DNA of 64,000 nt from NCBI RefSeq assembly GCF_014947265.1, contig NZ_JADCNK010000008.1, positions 124,001 through 188,000 on the forward strand, written 5' to 3'. Positions 54,169 through 62,133 of the stretch are shown here, piece after piece. Origin of the DNA: Pedobacter sp014947265. GTDB taxonomy: Bacteria > Bacteroidota > Bacteroidia > Sphingobacteriales > Sphingobacteriaceae. Numbering within the stretch: position 1 is the first letter of the stretch; each line of letters opens with the position of its first letter. Below the pieces are notes generated by a model. The model did not search any database and was not told the origin of the DNA. It saw only the letters and a list, made by a program, of their open reading frames with translations. The position numbers and the translations under genes were made by a program.

Positions 54169-54240
54169 GGAGATGCAGAAATAGCCCGCAGGAAACGAAA
54201 GAAATACCAGGCAGAGCAATCCCAAGGAGTAACCAGATAA
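54169..54240 (+). pseudogene. C-terminal remnant of a mobilisation-type gene
   Basis: Directly after the attachment core the plus strand reads GDAEIARRKRKKYQAEQSQG and ends VTR-stop at 54238-54240. The Lys/Arg-rich end resembles Bacteroidota relaxase or mobilisation proteins. The rest of the gene is missing, as if cut by the recombination that made the repeat. Confidence 0.4.
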
Positions 54241-54307
54241 ATAAACAAACTATCCACCAACAAAATTCAATGTTATCAAACAGGACGAATTAGAAGAAAA
54301 AATAACG

Positions 54308-54866
54308 ATGGCCGAAGAACTCATTCTGGGCTTAGTTAAGCGGATGGAAGTCATCGAAAACGAACTGCCGGAATTTCTCAAGACACTTTTAGAACAATAC
54401 AAGGAGACTTTAGCTAGCATCTCTGGCCAGATAGAAAAATCCAACAAGCGTTATGACGATCAGAAGATCAGGTTAAAGACCACGTGTGTACCATGCCAAA
54501 GGTCGTCACCGTGAAAAACGAACATCACCACCATTTCGTAGCCTGGTCAAAAAACCTCATCATTGGTGTAACCGCCTGTTTCCTAATCACAGCATCATCT
54601 TTCGGAACAGCTCTGTACCAGAACTACGAAAGCAACCTTCTTGCTGCCAATGACATCAAATTTCGTGCGATCAGACAGACAGCTCCAAGATGGGGACATT
54701 GGGCAGATACGACCTACAGCGTAATCCCAAGGCGATGTAAGAGAACACCATCAAGCTCGAAGCCGAGGCGTCGGAAAAAGCCTATACGGAAGAAGTTGCC
54801 AGAGAAACGGCTGAAGAGGCGAAGCAAGCCAGAAAGCGGCTGCACTCGCTGAAAAAGAAAGATTAA
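54308..54866 (+). pseudogene. Frameshifted mobilisable-element membrane protein
   Basis: The first frame reads MAEELILGLVKRMEVIENEL with a coiled coil to about 54480. The next frame continues with VKNEHHHHFVAWSKNLIIGV (a His cluster and membrane helix) and NYESNLLAANDIKFRAIRQT. After another shift and an internal TAA, the third frame reads ENTIKLEAEASEKAYTEEVA and ends RKRLHSLKKKD at 54866. Small proteins with this layout are common in Bacteroidota mobilisable elements. It is clearly broken. A good terminator follows at 54892. Confidence 0.65.
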
Positions 54867-54891
54867 GTTTGTTTGGTGAAATGATGATTGT

Positions 54892-54921
54892 AAAAGAGGC
54901 GACCAGATTTCGCCTCTTTTT
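54892..54921 (+). terminator. Intrinsic terminator after the mobilisation remnant
   Basis: AAGAGGCGA (54894-54902) pairs with TCGCCTCTT (54910-54918), followed by a T-run. Confidence 0.8.
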
Positions 54922-55242
54922 GTTCCAATAAAAATGATTCGTAAAGATAATTTGTAATAAATCCAGGTAGAAAAACAGGCTGTTGAAAAATCTTTTATGT
55001 AATGTGAAATGCCGGACATGCTCAACCATATTACTTTAGTCTACCCTCAGCTCAAAGTCGAACTCGTTCAGGTATAGTATGAAGTTAAGCAGGAATTCTT
55101 ACGAAACTACAAAATAGGCTTGGTGATCACCAGAGCCAAAAATCCGCCACATCGCCAATTTTAAGACCAGTGGTAGCAATTATAAATTACGACTACCATA
55201 AAAAACACAACTAACATTTAGTCACGCTGTATTTATTTCTAC
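54922..55242. other. Intergenic region of the decayed element
   Basis: A plus-strand reading from 55018 (MLNHITLVYPQLKVELVQV, a stop, then YEVKQEFLRNYKIGLVITRA) looks like an eroded gene end. Nothing intact is present. Confidence 0.35.
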
Positions 55243-55956
55243 TTAAAATGCAAAAGTTTTTCCGAGTATGATTTCGTTTTCTTTCTTTTCAGAGTGCATT
55301 TTCCAATGTGTTTCCGCAACCTCTTTTGATGAAATAACAGGCATTCCCTGAGGGAAATGTTTTAATAATTCCTGGTCGGGTTCGCTGGTATTATACACCA
55401 ACCCACCAATTGACACAATCCCTGCAAAAATATTTTCGGATAACAAATCGTTGTTCAGCACACGGATATAATTTAACAAAGCACCAGCAGCAATTCCGAA
55501 ACTTGCTGTCAGAGAAGTTGGTTTTTGTGCAGACGAAGCAGTTGTAAATAATAAACTTCCCTCTTTTTTAGACAGCATATCAGGCAGCACCGCTTGTACT
55601 ACGGTAATTGCGCTTAACAATTGGAAATCTAAATGGAATGCTGCATTTTCAACGTCAATATTTCTTGGCGTACGCATGGTTTCCATTGAAGGAGTTGGGC
55701 TAAACTCAATAACATCAATAGAACCAAATTGTTTTTTTACAGCAGACAAAGCATCTTTTAAAGAATTTCTATCCAAAACATCAGCATAAAAAGAAGCAAC
55801 CGAAATTTCTTGTTCTTCAAGCTGTTTAACCAAATTATCTAATTTTTCTTCACTTCTTGCCAAAAGCGCTACATTATAGCCTTCTTTCCCAAAACGTTGT
55901 GCCACAGCAAATCCAACACCTGGACCGGCACCAATTATTACAATAGTTTTCCTCAT
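55243..55956 (-). CDS. Short-chain dehydrogenase/reductase
   Basis: A 237-residue SDR. The NAD(P)-binding TGxxxGxG-type motif is VIIGAGPGVGFAVAQRFGKE. The central part includes VAQAV-type helix and FTTASSAQKPTSLTASFGIA, where the canonical Y-x3-K is not clearly present (Ser-rich instead), so catalysis may be altered. It is divergent from an HxlR regulator gene with a 101-base operator region between, the usual layout of a regulated target. The substrate is unknown. Confidence 0.85.
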   Translation of the reverse strand: MRKTIVIIGAGPGVGFAVAQRFGKEGYNVALLARSEEKLDNLVKQLEEQEISVASFYADVLDRNSLKDALSAVKKQFGSIDVIEFSPTPSMETMRTPRNIDVENAAFHLDFQLLSAITVVQAVLPDMLSKKEGSLLFTTASSAQKPTSLTASFGIAAGALLNYIRVLNNDLLSENIFAGIVSIGGLVYNTSEPDQELLKHFPQGMPVISSKEVAETHWKMHSEKKENEIILGKTFAF

Positions 55957-55999
55957 TTACTTACTTATTAATTTTAGTGTCCCAAAAATACCTAAATTG

Positions 56000-56037
56000 C
56001 TTACAAAATGTAAGTAGTTACCTAAATGTAACCACTT
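56000..56037. promoter_or_regulatory. Inverted repeats between SDR and HxlR genes
   Basis: CTTAC/GTAAG (56000-56014) overlaps AAGTAGTTAC/GTAACCACTT (56012-56037; nine of ten bases pair). These sit midway between the divergent genes and are the likely HxlR operator. Confidence 0.55.
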
Positions 56038-56057
56038 ACCTTTAAGTAATTAACTTT

Positions 56058-56444
56058 ATGACTGAGATAACCAAACAACTAAATAAATCTGTCGAACTAT
56101 TTGCTAATCTAACGGAATGTAAATCCTCATTAGGACCAATACAAGACGCATTATATGTATTAGGTGGAAAATGGAGGATTCCAATTTTGGTTGCAATGCT
56201 TGAAGGCAACAAGCATTTTGGTGAAATTCAAAGGACAATAAGTAAAATTTCTGCAAAAGTGCTTTCACACGAACTAAAAGAATTAGAATTAAACGGTTTT
56301 ATAACCCGACGTGTTTATGACACGAAACCTGTAGGCATTGAATACGAACTAACAGAATACACAAATTCGCTTGGTGCTGTAATTGTGGCATTGAGAGAGT
56401 GGGGACTATTACACCGTGAAAAAGTTAAGACGGAATGGAATTGA
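56058..56444 (+). CDS. HxlR-family transcriptional regulator
   Basis: A 128-residue winged-helix regulator: CKSSLGPIQDALYVLGGKWR, then FGEIQRTISKISAKVLSHEL, KELELNGFITRRVYDTKPVG and VIVALREWG. This is the standard HxlR layout. The pre-helix Cys (TECKSS) may sense redox or electrophiles as in some family members. It is divergent from an SDR gene, probably its target, and its own control is likely through the shared operator. Confidence 0.93.
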   Translation: MTEITKQLNKSVELFANLTECKSSLGPIQDALYVLGGKWRIPILVAMLEGNKHFGEIQRTISKISAKVLSHELKELELNGFITRRVYDTKPVGIEYELTEYTNSLGAVIVALREWGLLHREKVKTEWN

Positions 56445-56577
56445 AAAAACAACCGCCGCCAATATTTAAACCGATATGCGTCACAAATTGACGACCGGGC
56501 AACTTCAAACTTACTCACTTTCAATACTGTAAAGAAATTCTAGTACGGGACAAACTGTAAAGTAAAATCAGAACACG

Positions 56578-56775
56578 ATGGGGCTCTTCGGGGCTGAAGG
56601 AGTATTTGAAAGTGTCGGGGAAATGATTTCTACAACTGGAAAAATAGGTACTGACCTGTTAAGTCTTCTTATGGAGCCTGTTTACATCGCACCCGAAGAG
56701 AATCCAGTTGAACCATCCAAACGTAAGAAAAAAAAGGCAAAGGGAAAATCACAGGATTACGGGATAAGCAGATGA
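56578..56775 (+). CDS. Small hypothetical protein with basic tail
   Basis: 65 residues: MGLFGAEGVFESVGEMISTT, an amphipathic middle and a strongly basic tail (PSKRKKKKAKGKS). No family is assigned. Similar basic ends occur in mobilisation proteins, and the surroundings are a decayed element, so this may be a remnant of a larger gene. Confidence 0.35.
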   Translation: MGLFGAEGVFESVGEMISTTGKIGTDLLSLLMEPVYIAPEENPVEPSKRKKKKAKGKSQDYGISR

Positions 56776-56981
56776 CGTTATATCTGAAAAGCGACAGAGC
56801 AGCCTCCATATATCTAATTAATTTTAGTCCTTTTAACTTTGCTTAAATTAATTAAAATCCATTTATCCAATTTATCATTGTTAATGATTTAAAGAATTTA
56901 GTTCTATTTTTGCAGCTCTAAATTGCTGATTTATTTAGGAACTCTTTTCTGTAAAAACTAAACAGGCTTAATATCAAAAAC

Positions 56982-57563
56982 TTGACGATACAACCTATAA
57001 TTGAATATTTTAAAAAGTACCTTCGTCTAAATTCCGATGAAATAATTTTGCTTTCCGAAAGAGTAACACCAAGGAAAATAAAACGGAGGCAGATGATCTT
57101 ACAGGAAGGCTTTGTTTGCAAACATTATACATTTGTTGAGAAAGGCTGTTTTAAAATGTATGGCATTGATGAAAAAGGGACGGAACATAATCTAAGGTTT
57201 GCAGCAGAAAATGATTGGGTTGCTGATCTGGGGAGTTTCTATTCTGAAAAACCAAGCAAACTATTCATCGAGGCAATTGAACCTTCTACCATTTTGCAAA
57301 TTGAGAAGCAGGACTTGCTTTATCTTTTTGTGAATTCACCAAAGTTTAACAGAAACTTTCGGGTGATCGTGGAGGAAAAATTTATTGAACTTCAGACCCG
57401 CTTGTTACAAAATTTCAGTTCAAATGCAGAGCAACGATATTTGGATTTTCTTGAACAATATACCGAGCTATCTTCAAGATTACCCAATACTCAGATAGCT
57501 TCCTATTTAGGCATCACACCTGAATTTCTGAGCAAAATCAGAAAAGATATATCATTAAAATAA
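56982..57563 (+). CDS. Crp/Fnr-family regulator
   Basis: A 193-residue regulator: barrel segment with RRQMILQEGFVCKHYTFVEK and GCFKMYGIDEKGTEHNLRFA, C-terminal HTH with LPNTQIASYLGITPEFLSKI. The start appears to be a TTG at 56982, as no upstream in-frame ATG is available before a stop at 56952. It is followed by a SnoaL-like gene 118 bases downstream, a likely target. Confidence 0.85.
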   Translation: MTIQPIIEYFKKYLRLNSDEIILLSERVTPRKIKRRQMILQEGFVCKHYTFVEKGCFKMYGIDEKGTEHNLRFAAENDWVADLGSFYSEKPSKLFIEAIEPSTILQIEKQDLLYLFVNSPKFNRNFRVIVEEKFIELQTRLLQNFSSNAEQRYLDFLEQYTELSSRLPNTQIASYLGITPEFLSKIRKDISLK

Positions 57564-57681
57564 AAGTTACCCTTAAACTACATTAAGACTTTTTCTTAAG
57601 CTTGTTTATTGGCTGGAAAGAGATTTGTAAACCATCTTTGCATTGTATAATAACTCAGTTTTACAAGTCAAAAAATATAAA

Positions 57682-58092
57682 ATGGGAGCAACAAAAGAAT
57701 TCTTCAATCAATTTTTACAATTCATTAATACTGCTGATGAAAATTTGGCTCAACAACTAATAAGTCCTGCTGCGAAATTCTATGTGCCTTTTCAGGCTGA
57801 TCCGTTGCAAGGGCCTAAAGGTTATCTAACGATTATAAGAATGATGCGCAGCGGCTTTCCTGATATTCAATGGAATATTGAAGATATGATCACTGAGAAT
57901 GACAAAGTAGCCGTTAGATTTACAATGAAGGGAACTCATAAAGGAACTTTCTTTGGCGTACCCGCAACCGGAAAACCTATCGCAGTTAGCGCAATGAATA
58001 TTTATCGTTTGTCTGACAATCAGATCATAGAAGAAATAGGACAACCTGATTTGCTAGCTTTAATGACTCAAATCGGAGCTATACCACAATAA
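57682..58092 (+). CDS. SnoaL-like ester cyclase-family protein
   Basis: Start at ATG 57682 (MGATKEFFNQFLQFINTADE). The protein of 136 residues has the SnoaL/NTF2-like cone fold pattern: FYVPFQADPLQGPKGYLTII, GFPDIQWNIEDMI, HKGTFFGVPATGKPI and IEEIGQPDLLALMTQIG. These proteins are small isomerases or cyclases; the substrate is unknown. It follows a Crp-like regulator gene and ends at a strong terminator. Confidence 0.88.
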   Translation: MGATKEFFNQFLQFINTADENLAQQLISPAAKFYVPFQADPLQGPKGYLTIIRMMRSGFPDIQWNIEDMITENDKVAVRFTMKGTHKGTFFGVPATGKPIAVSAMNIYRLSDNQIIEEIGQPDLLALMTQIGAIPQ

Positions 58093-58130
58093 AACTTTCG
58101 TTGCAAAAGTCTAGCGAGATGATTTTAAAT

Positions 58131-58165
58131 AAAGGGAGACGGTTCACTAAGAACCGTCTCCCTTT
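58131..58165 (+). terminator. Strong intrinsic hairpin after the SnoaL-like gene
   Basis: AAAGGGAGACGGTTC and GAACCGTCTCCCTTT form a perfect 15-bp stem around a 5-base loop. Confidence 0.9.
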
Positions 58166-58190
58166 GTATTTTAAAAACTTGATAGAAAGC

Positions 58191-58418
58191 CTACTGATTT
58201 CCTTTTTTCAATAATTCCACCTTTTCACGCTCACTGGCAAGTAAGCACTCATAAAGTTCTACCACTTTATCTAATGGATTAAACGAGCATTGGATATTAA
58301 TGGCATTGATTGTCGAATTGTCGTTACTTGTAAAAGTATTTGAGATTATACTCAATAGATTCTTCATTAAAGTTTTTTATTGCCTCAGCAGTTACACCTA
58401 AAACATTCGCAAGTCCAT
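58191..58418 (-). pseudogene. Frameshifted Xre-type regulator, C-terminal part
   Basis: The minus strand reads GLANVLGVTAEAIKNFNEES in one frame. After a shift near 58330 it reads TFTSNDNSTINAINIQCSFN, then PLDKVVELYECLLASEREKV and ELLKKGNQ to a TAG at 58191-58193. This is the C-terminal half of a common Bacteroidota Xre-type regulator. The N-terminal HTH is missing at the junction near 58420. Confidence 0.7.
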
Positions 58419-58423
58419 GTAGC

Positions 58424-58732
58424 TTTAGCCGTGAAACGCCGGAAATTTGTTTTCTATGGAAAGATAGGGGCGATTACTACAAGCTAGAACTTCGGTTGCG
58501 GCTTAGCGGAAAAATCCATAAGCTACAATATCATTATAACACGGCTTTTTTTGCGATGCTGTTTTACAATCCGAGAAGATATGCGCTGTTAAATTCGGTT
58601 ATCGATAGCGAACTTCTTAGTTTCTTTCAAAAGAGCCATTTTCAACTATTGGTACTGAAGAAACACTATGACGGTGATTTTAAAGATTTTGTTGATCGAT
58701 TAAGGATGGGATATAAGTTTATTGAGAAATAA
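58424..58732 (+). pseudogene. Gene fragment joined to the Xre remnant
   Basis: The plus frame reads SRETPEICFLWKDRGDYYKL, RLSGKIHKLQYHYNTAFFAM and SFFQKSHFQLLVLKKHY up to a TAA at 58730-58732. It appears to be an internal or C-terminal piece of a larger protein (possibly a helicase-associated region) without its start. The junction with the opposite-strand Xre remnant lies at 58418-58426. Confidence 0.45.
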
Positions 58733-58845
58733 AGATCACGAAAAAAATAAAACTCGAAGTCATTTGCTCATATTCATAGGATTTAAGATTATGGTTATTG
58801 TAGAAATAATTCTTTATTTTTGTGTTAACACTCAATATCATATCC

Positions 58846-59076
58846 ATGCACATAGAAACACGTAAATTACATTTGATAGAAGAAATGCTCAAAGTAAAGA
58901 GTGATGCTACTTTATCTGCTTTGGAGAAGCTATTAAAGAATACCAATAATAGAACAGTTAAGAAAACGCCAAGCTTAAAAGATTTTTCTGGAATCTGGTC
59001 GAAAGACGAGGCGGAAGAAATGGAACGTATAATTGCAGAATCTTGTGAAACAATCCACCCAGATGACTGGAAGTAA
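58846..59076 (+). CDS. VapB-like antitoxin
   Basis: Start at ATG 58846 (MHIETRKLHLIEEMLKVKSD), 76 residues. The acidic, helical C-terminus (WSKDEAEEMERIIAESCETI) is typical of antitoxins that wrap around PIN toxins. It overlaps the PIN gene by 14 bases. The frame is intact while the toxin is broken. Confidence 0.75.
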   Translation: MHIETRKLHLIEEMLKVKSDATLSALEKLLKNTNNRTVKKTPSLKDFSGIWSKDEAEEMERIIAESCETIHPDDWK

Positions 59077-59455
59077 CCTATTAGACACCAATATCGTTAT
59101 TGAGTTATTTAAAGGCAATCCAACAATTACAGAGTTTCTTGAAACCTTAGAGGAGGAAATAAACATTCCTTTTGCTGTACTAGGAGAACTATATCTGGGT
59201 GCTTACAGATCAGCTAACCCAAAAAAGCACATTAAACAAATCAACTCTTTTCTAGAAAGGTGTAATGTTCTTATTGCTGATGATGAAACAGCAAATCACT
59301 ATGCCTTAATCAAAACTGTCTTGTTGCAAAAAGGTAAGCCAATACCGGAGAATGACATATGAATAGCCGCAGTATCAAAGCAATTTGACCTAAAGTTACA
59401 CACCAAAGACAAGCACTTTAAGGAAATAGACAACCTGAATTTAAAGAACTGGTAA
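59063..59455 (+). pseudogene. VapC-like PIN toxin with premature stop
   Basis: Start at ATG 59063. It reads MTGSNLLDTNIVIELFKGN, with the first PIN Asp in LLDTN, then VLGELYLGAYRSAN with the Glu. The third acidic group is in PENDI, directly followed by a TGA at 59360-59362 where Trp (TGG) is expected. The frame then continues IAAVSKQFDLKLHTKDKHFK to a TAA at 59453-59455, including the last Asp. The truncated protein of about 99 residues lacks the end of the PIN fold and is probably inactive. Confidence 0.82.
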
Positions 59456-59459
59456 AATA

Positions 59460-59558
59460 TTATTTAACTCCCCTCAACTTATTTACTTGATCCACATTTC
59501 TACTTGCATAGCTCTTTTTCTTTTTAGGGTAGAAAAGCAGGCTAAAATTGGTCTTCAT
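59460..59558 (-). pseudogene. Second truncated integrase start
   Basis: From ATG 59556-59558 it reads MKTNFSLLFYPKKKKSYAS, like the integrase at 53910, and then an unrelated tail leads to a TAA at 59460-59462. Only the first 19 or so residues remain. Confidence 0.7.
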
Positions 59559-59813
59559 CATCTCTCGGTTTTAGTTAAAACAAACATAGCTTTGCTTCTT
59601 AAAAACACACAAGATATTCGGTTCATAACAATTTGTACATTAATTGATTATAGACAATTCGGTGCGTCAATTTTAACCGTTGCCTTACTCACCGAATCAC
59701 TCACCAATTTTTGCGATTTCATGCGTATTTTAACAATTCCCTAAAAGCAAAAACCCTGCTAATCGTGCGATTGCAGGGTTTTATACATTTTGATAGTCTT
59801 TGGTGTGATCCCG
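59530..59813. repeat. Direct repeat B, attachment-site-like, next to tRNA-Lys
   Basis: Counterpart of 53882-54165, including the integrase start, the ACTCACCGAATCACTCACCA block, the AAAACCCTGC/GCAGGGTTTT terminator and the tRNA 3' end (TTTGGTGTGATCCCG). Confidence 0.8.
59749..59784 (-). terminator. Terminator of the tRNA-Lys gene
   Basis: Read leftward, AAAACCCTGC (59773-59782 complement) and GCAGGGTTTT (59750-59759 complement) form a 10-bp stem ending in T. A copy lies at 54102-54134 in repeat A. Confidence 0.7.
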
Positions 59814-59878
59814 CTGGGATTCGAACCCAGGACCACTACATTAAAAGTGTAATGCTCTACCAGCTGAGCTACGGAATC
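59806..59878 (-). tRNA. tRNA-Lys, anticodon UUU
   Basis: The cloverleaf is complete on the minus strand. The acceptor GATTCCG pairs with CGGGATC (one G-U pair). The D-arm is in GCTCAGCTGGTAGAGC, the anticodon loop CTTTTAA reads UUU, and the T-arm has GGTTCGAATCC. CCA is not encoded directly after the discriminator A. Its 3' end is the insertion target of the neighbouring elements. Confidence 0.95.
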
Positions 59879-60292
59879 ATTTTCTCCCTTTCGAGGATGC
59901 GAAGTTAGGAATTAAATCCATTCTTGCAAAAGGTAAACCCAAAATATTTAATAGAAAGTTAACATTAACTGAATAAAATGAAGTTAAATATTTAAGAATC
60001 ATCAGGTTAAATACGAATAAAAAAAATCATTTTTCTATTTTTTCTAGCTTACTAATTACAATTTATAAACCAATAAAAGGAATACGTCTACCTGAACCTA
60101 AAATATTTTAGATCGGTTGCATCCTTTTACCTTAAAACAACCATAAAATTAATAATCAACACTTTAATTCACCATTATTTTATGAATTCTGTACCTTCCA
60201 GCATTAATATTCCCTTCGGTTGTAAGAAGAATAATGATTTTTTTATCTTTATAATTATTTTCACTTTTTTTAATACACACTCGTTTTTCTCA
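59879..60292. other. AT-rich intergenic region
   Basis: It carries the tRNA-Lys promoter on the minus strand and the Crp-gene promoter on the plus strand. An in-frame upstream extension of the Crp gene from 60182 is hydrophobic and unlikely to be coding. Confidence 0.5.
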
Positions 60293-60919
60293 ATGAATAT
60301 TGAAAATATTTATGGTGAAGATAAATGGGCTGCGCTTGGTGGTTTCTCTCCAATTATTACAGTCTTCAGGTCTTTCCATGCACTTACTCCAGAAATGGAA
60401 GACATCATTAACCGCGATACATTCCCTGTACGTTTTGCTAAAAACAAACATATTGCCTCGCCATTAAAATACAACCGCTACATTTTCCTTATTTTAGAAG
60501 GAGCAGTACATGGCTACCTTAAAATGGGGAATAAAAAGATTACCACCTGGATTGCTGCAGAAAATGAATTGGCAGGAACCATCAGGAATTTATGGGAAAA
60601 TGAAAGCTCTGACGAGTATATTGAAACAATAGATCCGGTATTTGCGATTGCCATTCCGCATGAAATGACGAAACTGCTTTACGAAAATTTTCCTATAGCA
60701 AACTATGTAGGTAGAAAGATGACCGAAATTTATTTTCAGGGAGCATCTGAAAGAGCCTATATCTGCAGGCTTCCTACCGCGTTAAAACGCTACCAAAGGT
60801 TCTTGATTTCTTATCCAAACCTGATTAACCGGGTACCATTAAAGTATGTAGCATCATTTACAGGCATGAGACTCGAAACATTAAGCAGAATCAGGAAAAA
60901 AGCACCTACTGAAAAATAA
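60293..60919 (+). CDS. Crp/Fnr-like regulator
   Basis: Start at ATG 60293 (MNIENIYGEDKWAALGGFSP). About 208 residues: cyclic-nucleotide-binding-like barrel (FPVRFAKNKHIASPLKYNRY, FLILEGAVHGYLKMGNKKIT) and C-terminal HTH (VPLKYVASFTGMRLETLSRI). Ligand residues are not evident. It is a single gene, convergent with the glycosidase pair. Confidence 0.82.
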   Translation: MNIENIYGEDKWAALGGFSPIITVFRSFHALTPEMEDIINRDTFPVRFAKNKHIASPLKYNRYIFLILEGAVHGYLKMGNKKITTWIAAENELAGTIRNLWENESSDEYIETIDPVFAIAIPHEMTKLLYENFPIANYVGRKMTEIYFQGASERAYICRLPTALKRYQRFLISYPNLINRVPLKYVASFTGMRLETLSRIRKKAPTEK

Positions 60920-61041
60920 TAGTTACGCCAGGTTGCTTATAAAGCACATTCCAGACATGAATCAAACGTTTGTGCAATATTTCTGACCAAAATGATAGTG
61001 CATATAATTAGCAGAGGGCTTTTTTCCCAATTAAAATCATA

Positions 61042-62073
61042 TTATAAACCCCATCCATACCTGATACGGCTCAATCCTGATGCATTTGTTGTGGTTAAAG
61101 TAATATTAGTGCCACTTCCGCCGCGGTTCTGGATACTGTAACTGTCGTTGTCTCTAAGCCCCGGCCAGTATACGCTGGCAACTTTATCATTTCTAAATAC
61201 ATTGGTAGAACCGACTATGTAGGCAATCTCATTGTCACTTCCGACAGAACCTGTGTAATTTTTGCCTGTGGTCATAGCCGCGCCGTACTCCGTAACAACG
61301 GTACGACTTGCGTAATTGCCAAAACGGTTTCTCCAATCGCTTTCCCATGCAGATTGAGATCGGGTAGCCCAAAAAGCATAGTTATGCAAGGACAGCAAAC
61401 AACCCGAAAAACGGCTATCGGCACCAACACCTGTTATATTTTCCGAATAGCCTGTACCGCCTAATAGAATCCTCCCCTTGCTTACGTTAGGATAACGGGA
61501 TAACCATTCGGCATAAATAGCTGTTAACTGAGCAAGCGAATAACTATATGGCTCATTCATAGGTTCGAAATATACATTGGCATTGCTACCATATTTGTCT
61601 ACCACGGTTTGCCACATGGCCCAAAACTGAGTGGTATTATCAATGGTACCATTGTGGGAAGACGCGCTTTCCCAACAAGCAAGAATTACTTTCATATTTT
61701 TGCTCAATGCGCGATCTATTGCACCAGTATAAGCACCCCACCATGCTTCTGCTACACTAGGAGGATTAATGGGTAATCTAACTGTATTTACGCCAGGCAT
61801 GTTTGTTTGAAAACCCGTTAAAATGGCATTTGCCTTTGCCGATACGGTGGTATAATTATCACCGGCGGTTAATCCTGACGGGATAACCCAGCCATCAACA
61901 AAATTATCACGGCCATCAGCCCAGTTTACCCCTGCAATACCTGCAGCACCTACCGATTCTACACTCGCTTTTTCAGCCTTTGGAGTCTCTGTAACTAACT
62001 CTTGTTTTTTACAGCCCATTAAGCATGCGCTTAACACAACGGCCATCGTTACAATTGGCGTTTTAATTTTCAT
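61042..62073 (-). CDS. GH5-type glycoside hydrolase lipoprotein
   Basis: A 343-residue lipoprotein (MKIKTPIVTMAVVLSACLMG with lipobox LMGC). The catalytic acid/base is Glu in FEPMNEPYS and the nucleophile is Glu in VVTEYGAAM, the GH5 (cellulase/mannanase clan A) pattern; NTVRLPINPP and LSLHNYAFW also fit. It lies 60 bases after the GH35 gene on the same strand, so the two probably act together on plant hemicellulose at the cell surface. The subfamily cannot be told. Confidence 0.85.
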   Translation of the reverse strand: MKIKTPIVTMAVVLSACLMGCKKQELVTETPKAEKASVESVGAAGIAGVNWADGRDNFVDGWVIPSGLTAGDNYTTVSAKANAILTGFQTNMPGVNTVRLPINPPSVAEAWWGAYTGAIDRALSKNMKVILACWESASSHNGTIDNTTQFWAMWQTVVDKYGSNANVYFEPMNEPYSYSLAQLTAIYAEWLSRYPNVSKGRILLGGTGYSENITGVGADSRFSGCLLSLHNYAFWATRSQSAWESDWRNRFGNYASRTVVTEYGAAMTTGKNYTGSVGSDNEIAYIVGSTNVFRNDKVASVYWPGLRDNDSYSIQNRGGSGTNITLTTTNASGLSRIRYGWGL

Positions 62074-62133
62074 AGGTTTTGTAATTAATATTTGGTTAGT
62101 GAGGCGTTAATTCAGATGAAAATCGAAATGCTA

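Noticed and set aside
60182..60292. N-terminal extension of the last Crp-like gene
   Set aside because: The extra 37 residues are hydrophobic and AT-biased, unlike Crp-family starts; the ATG at 60293 fits better.
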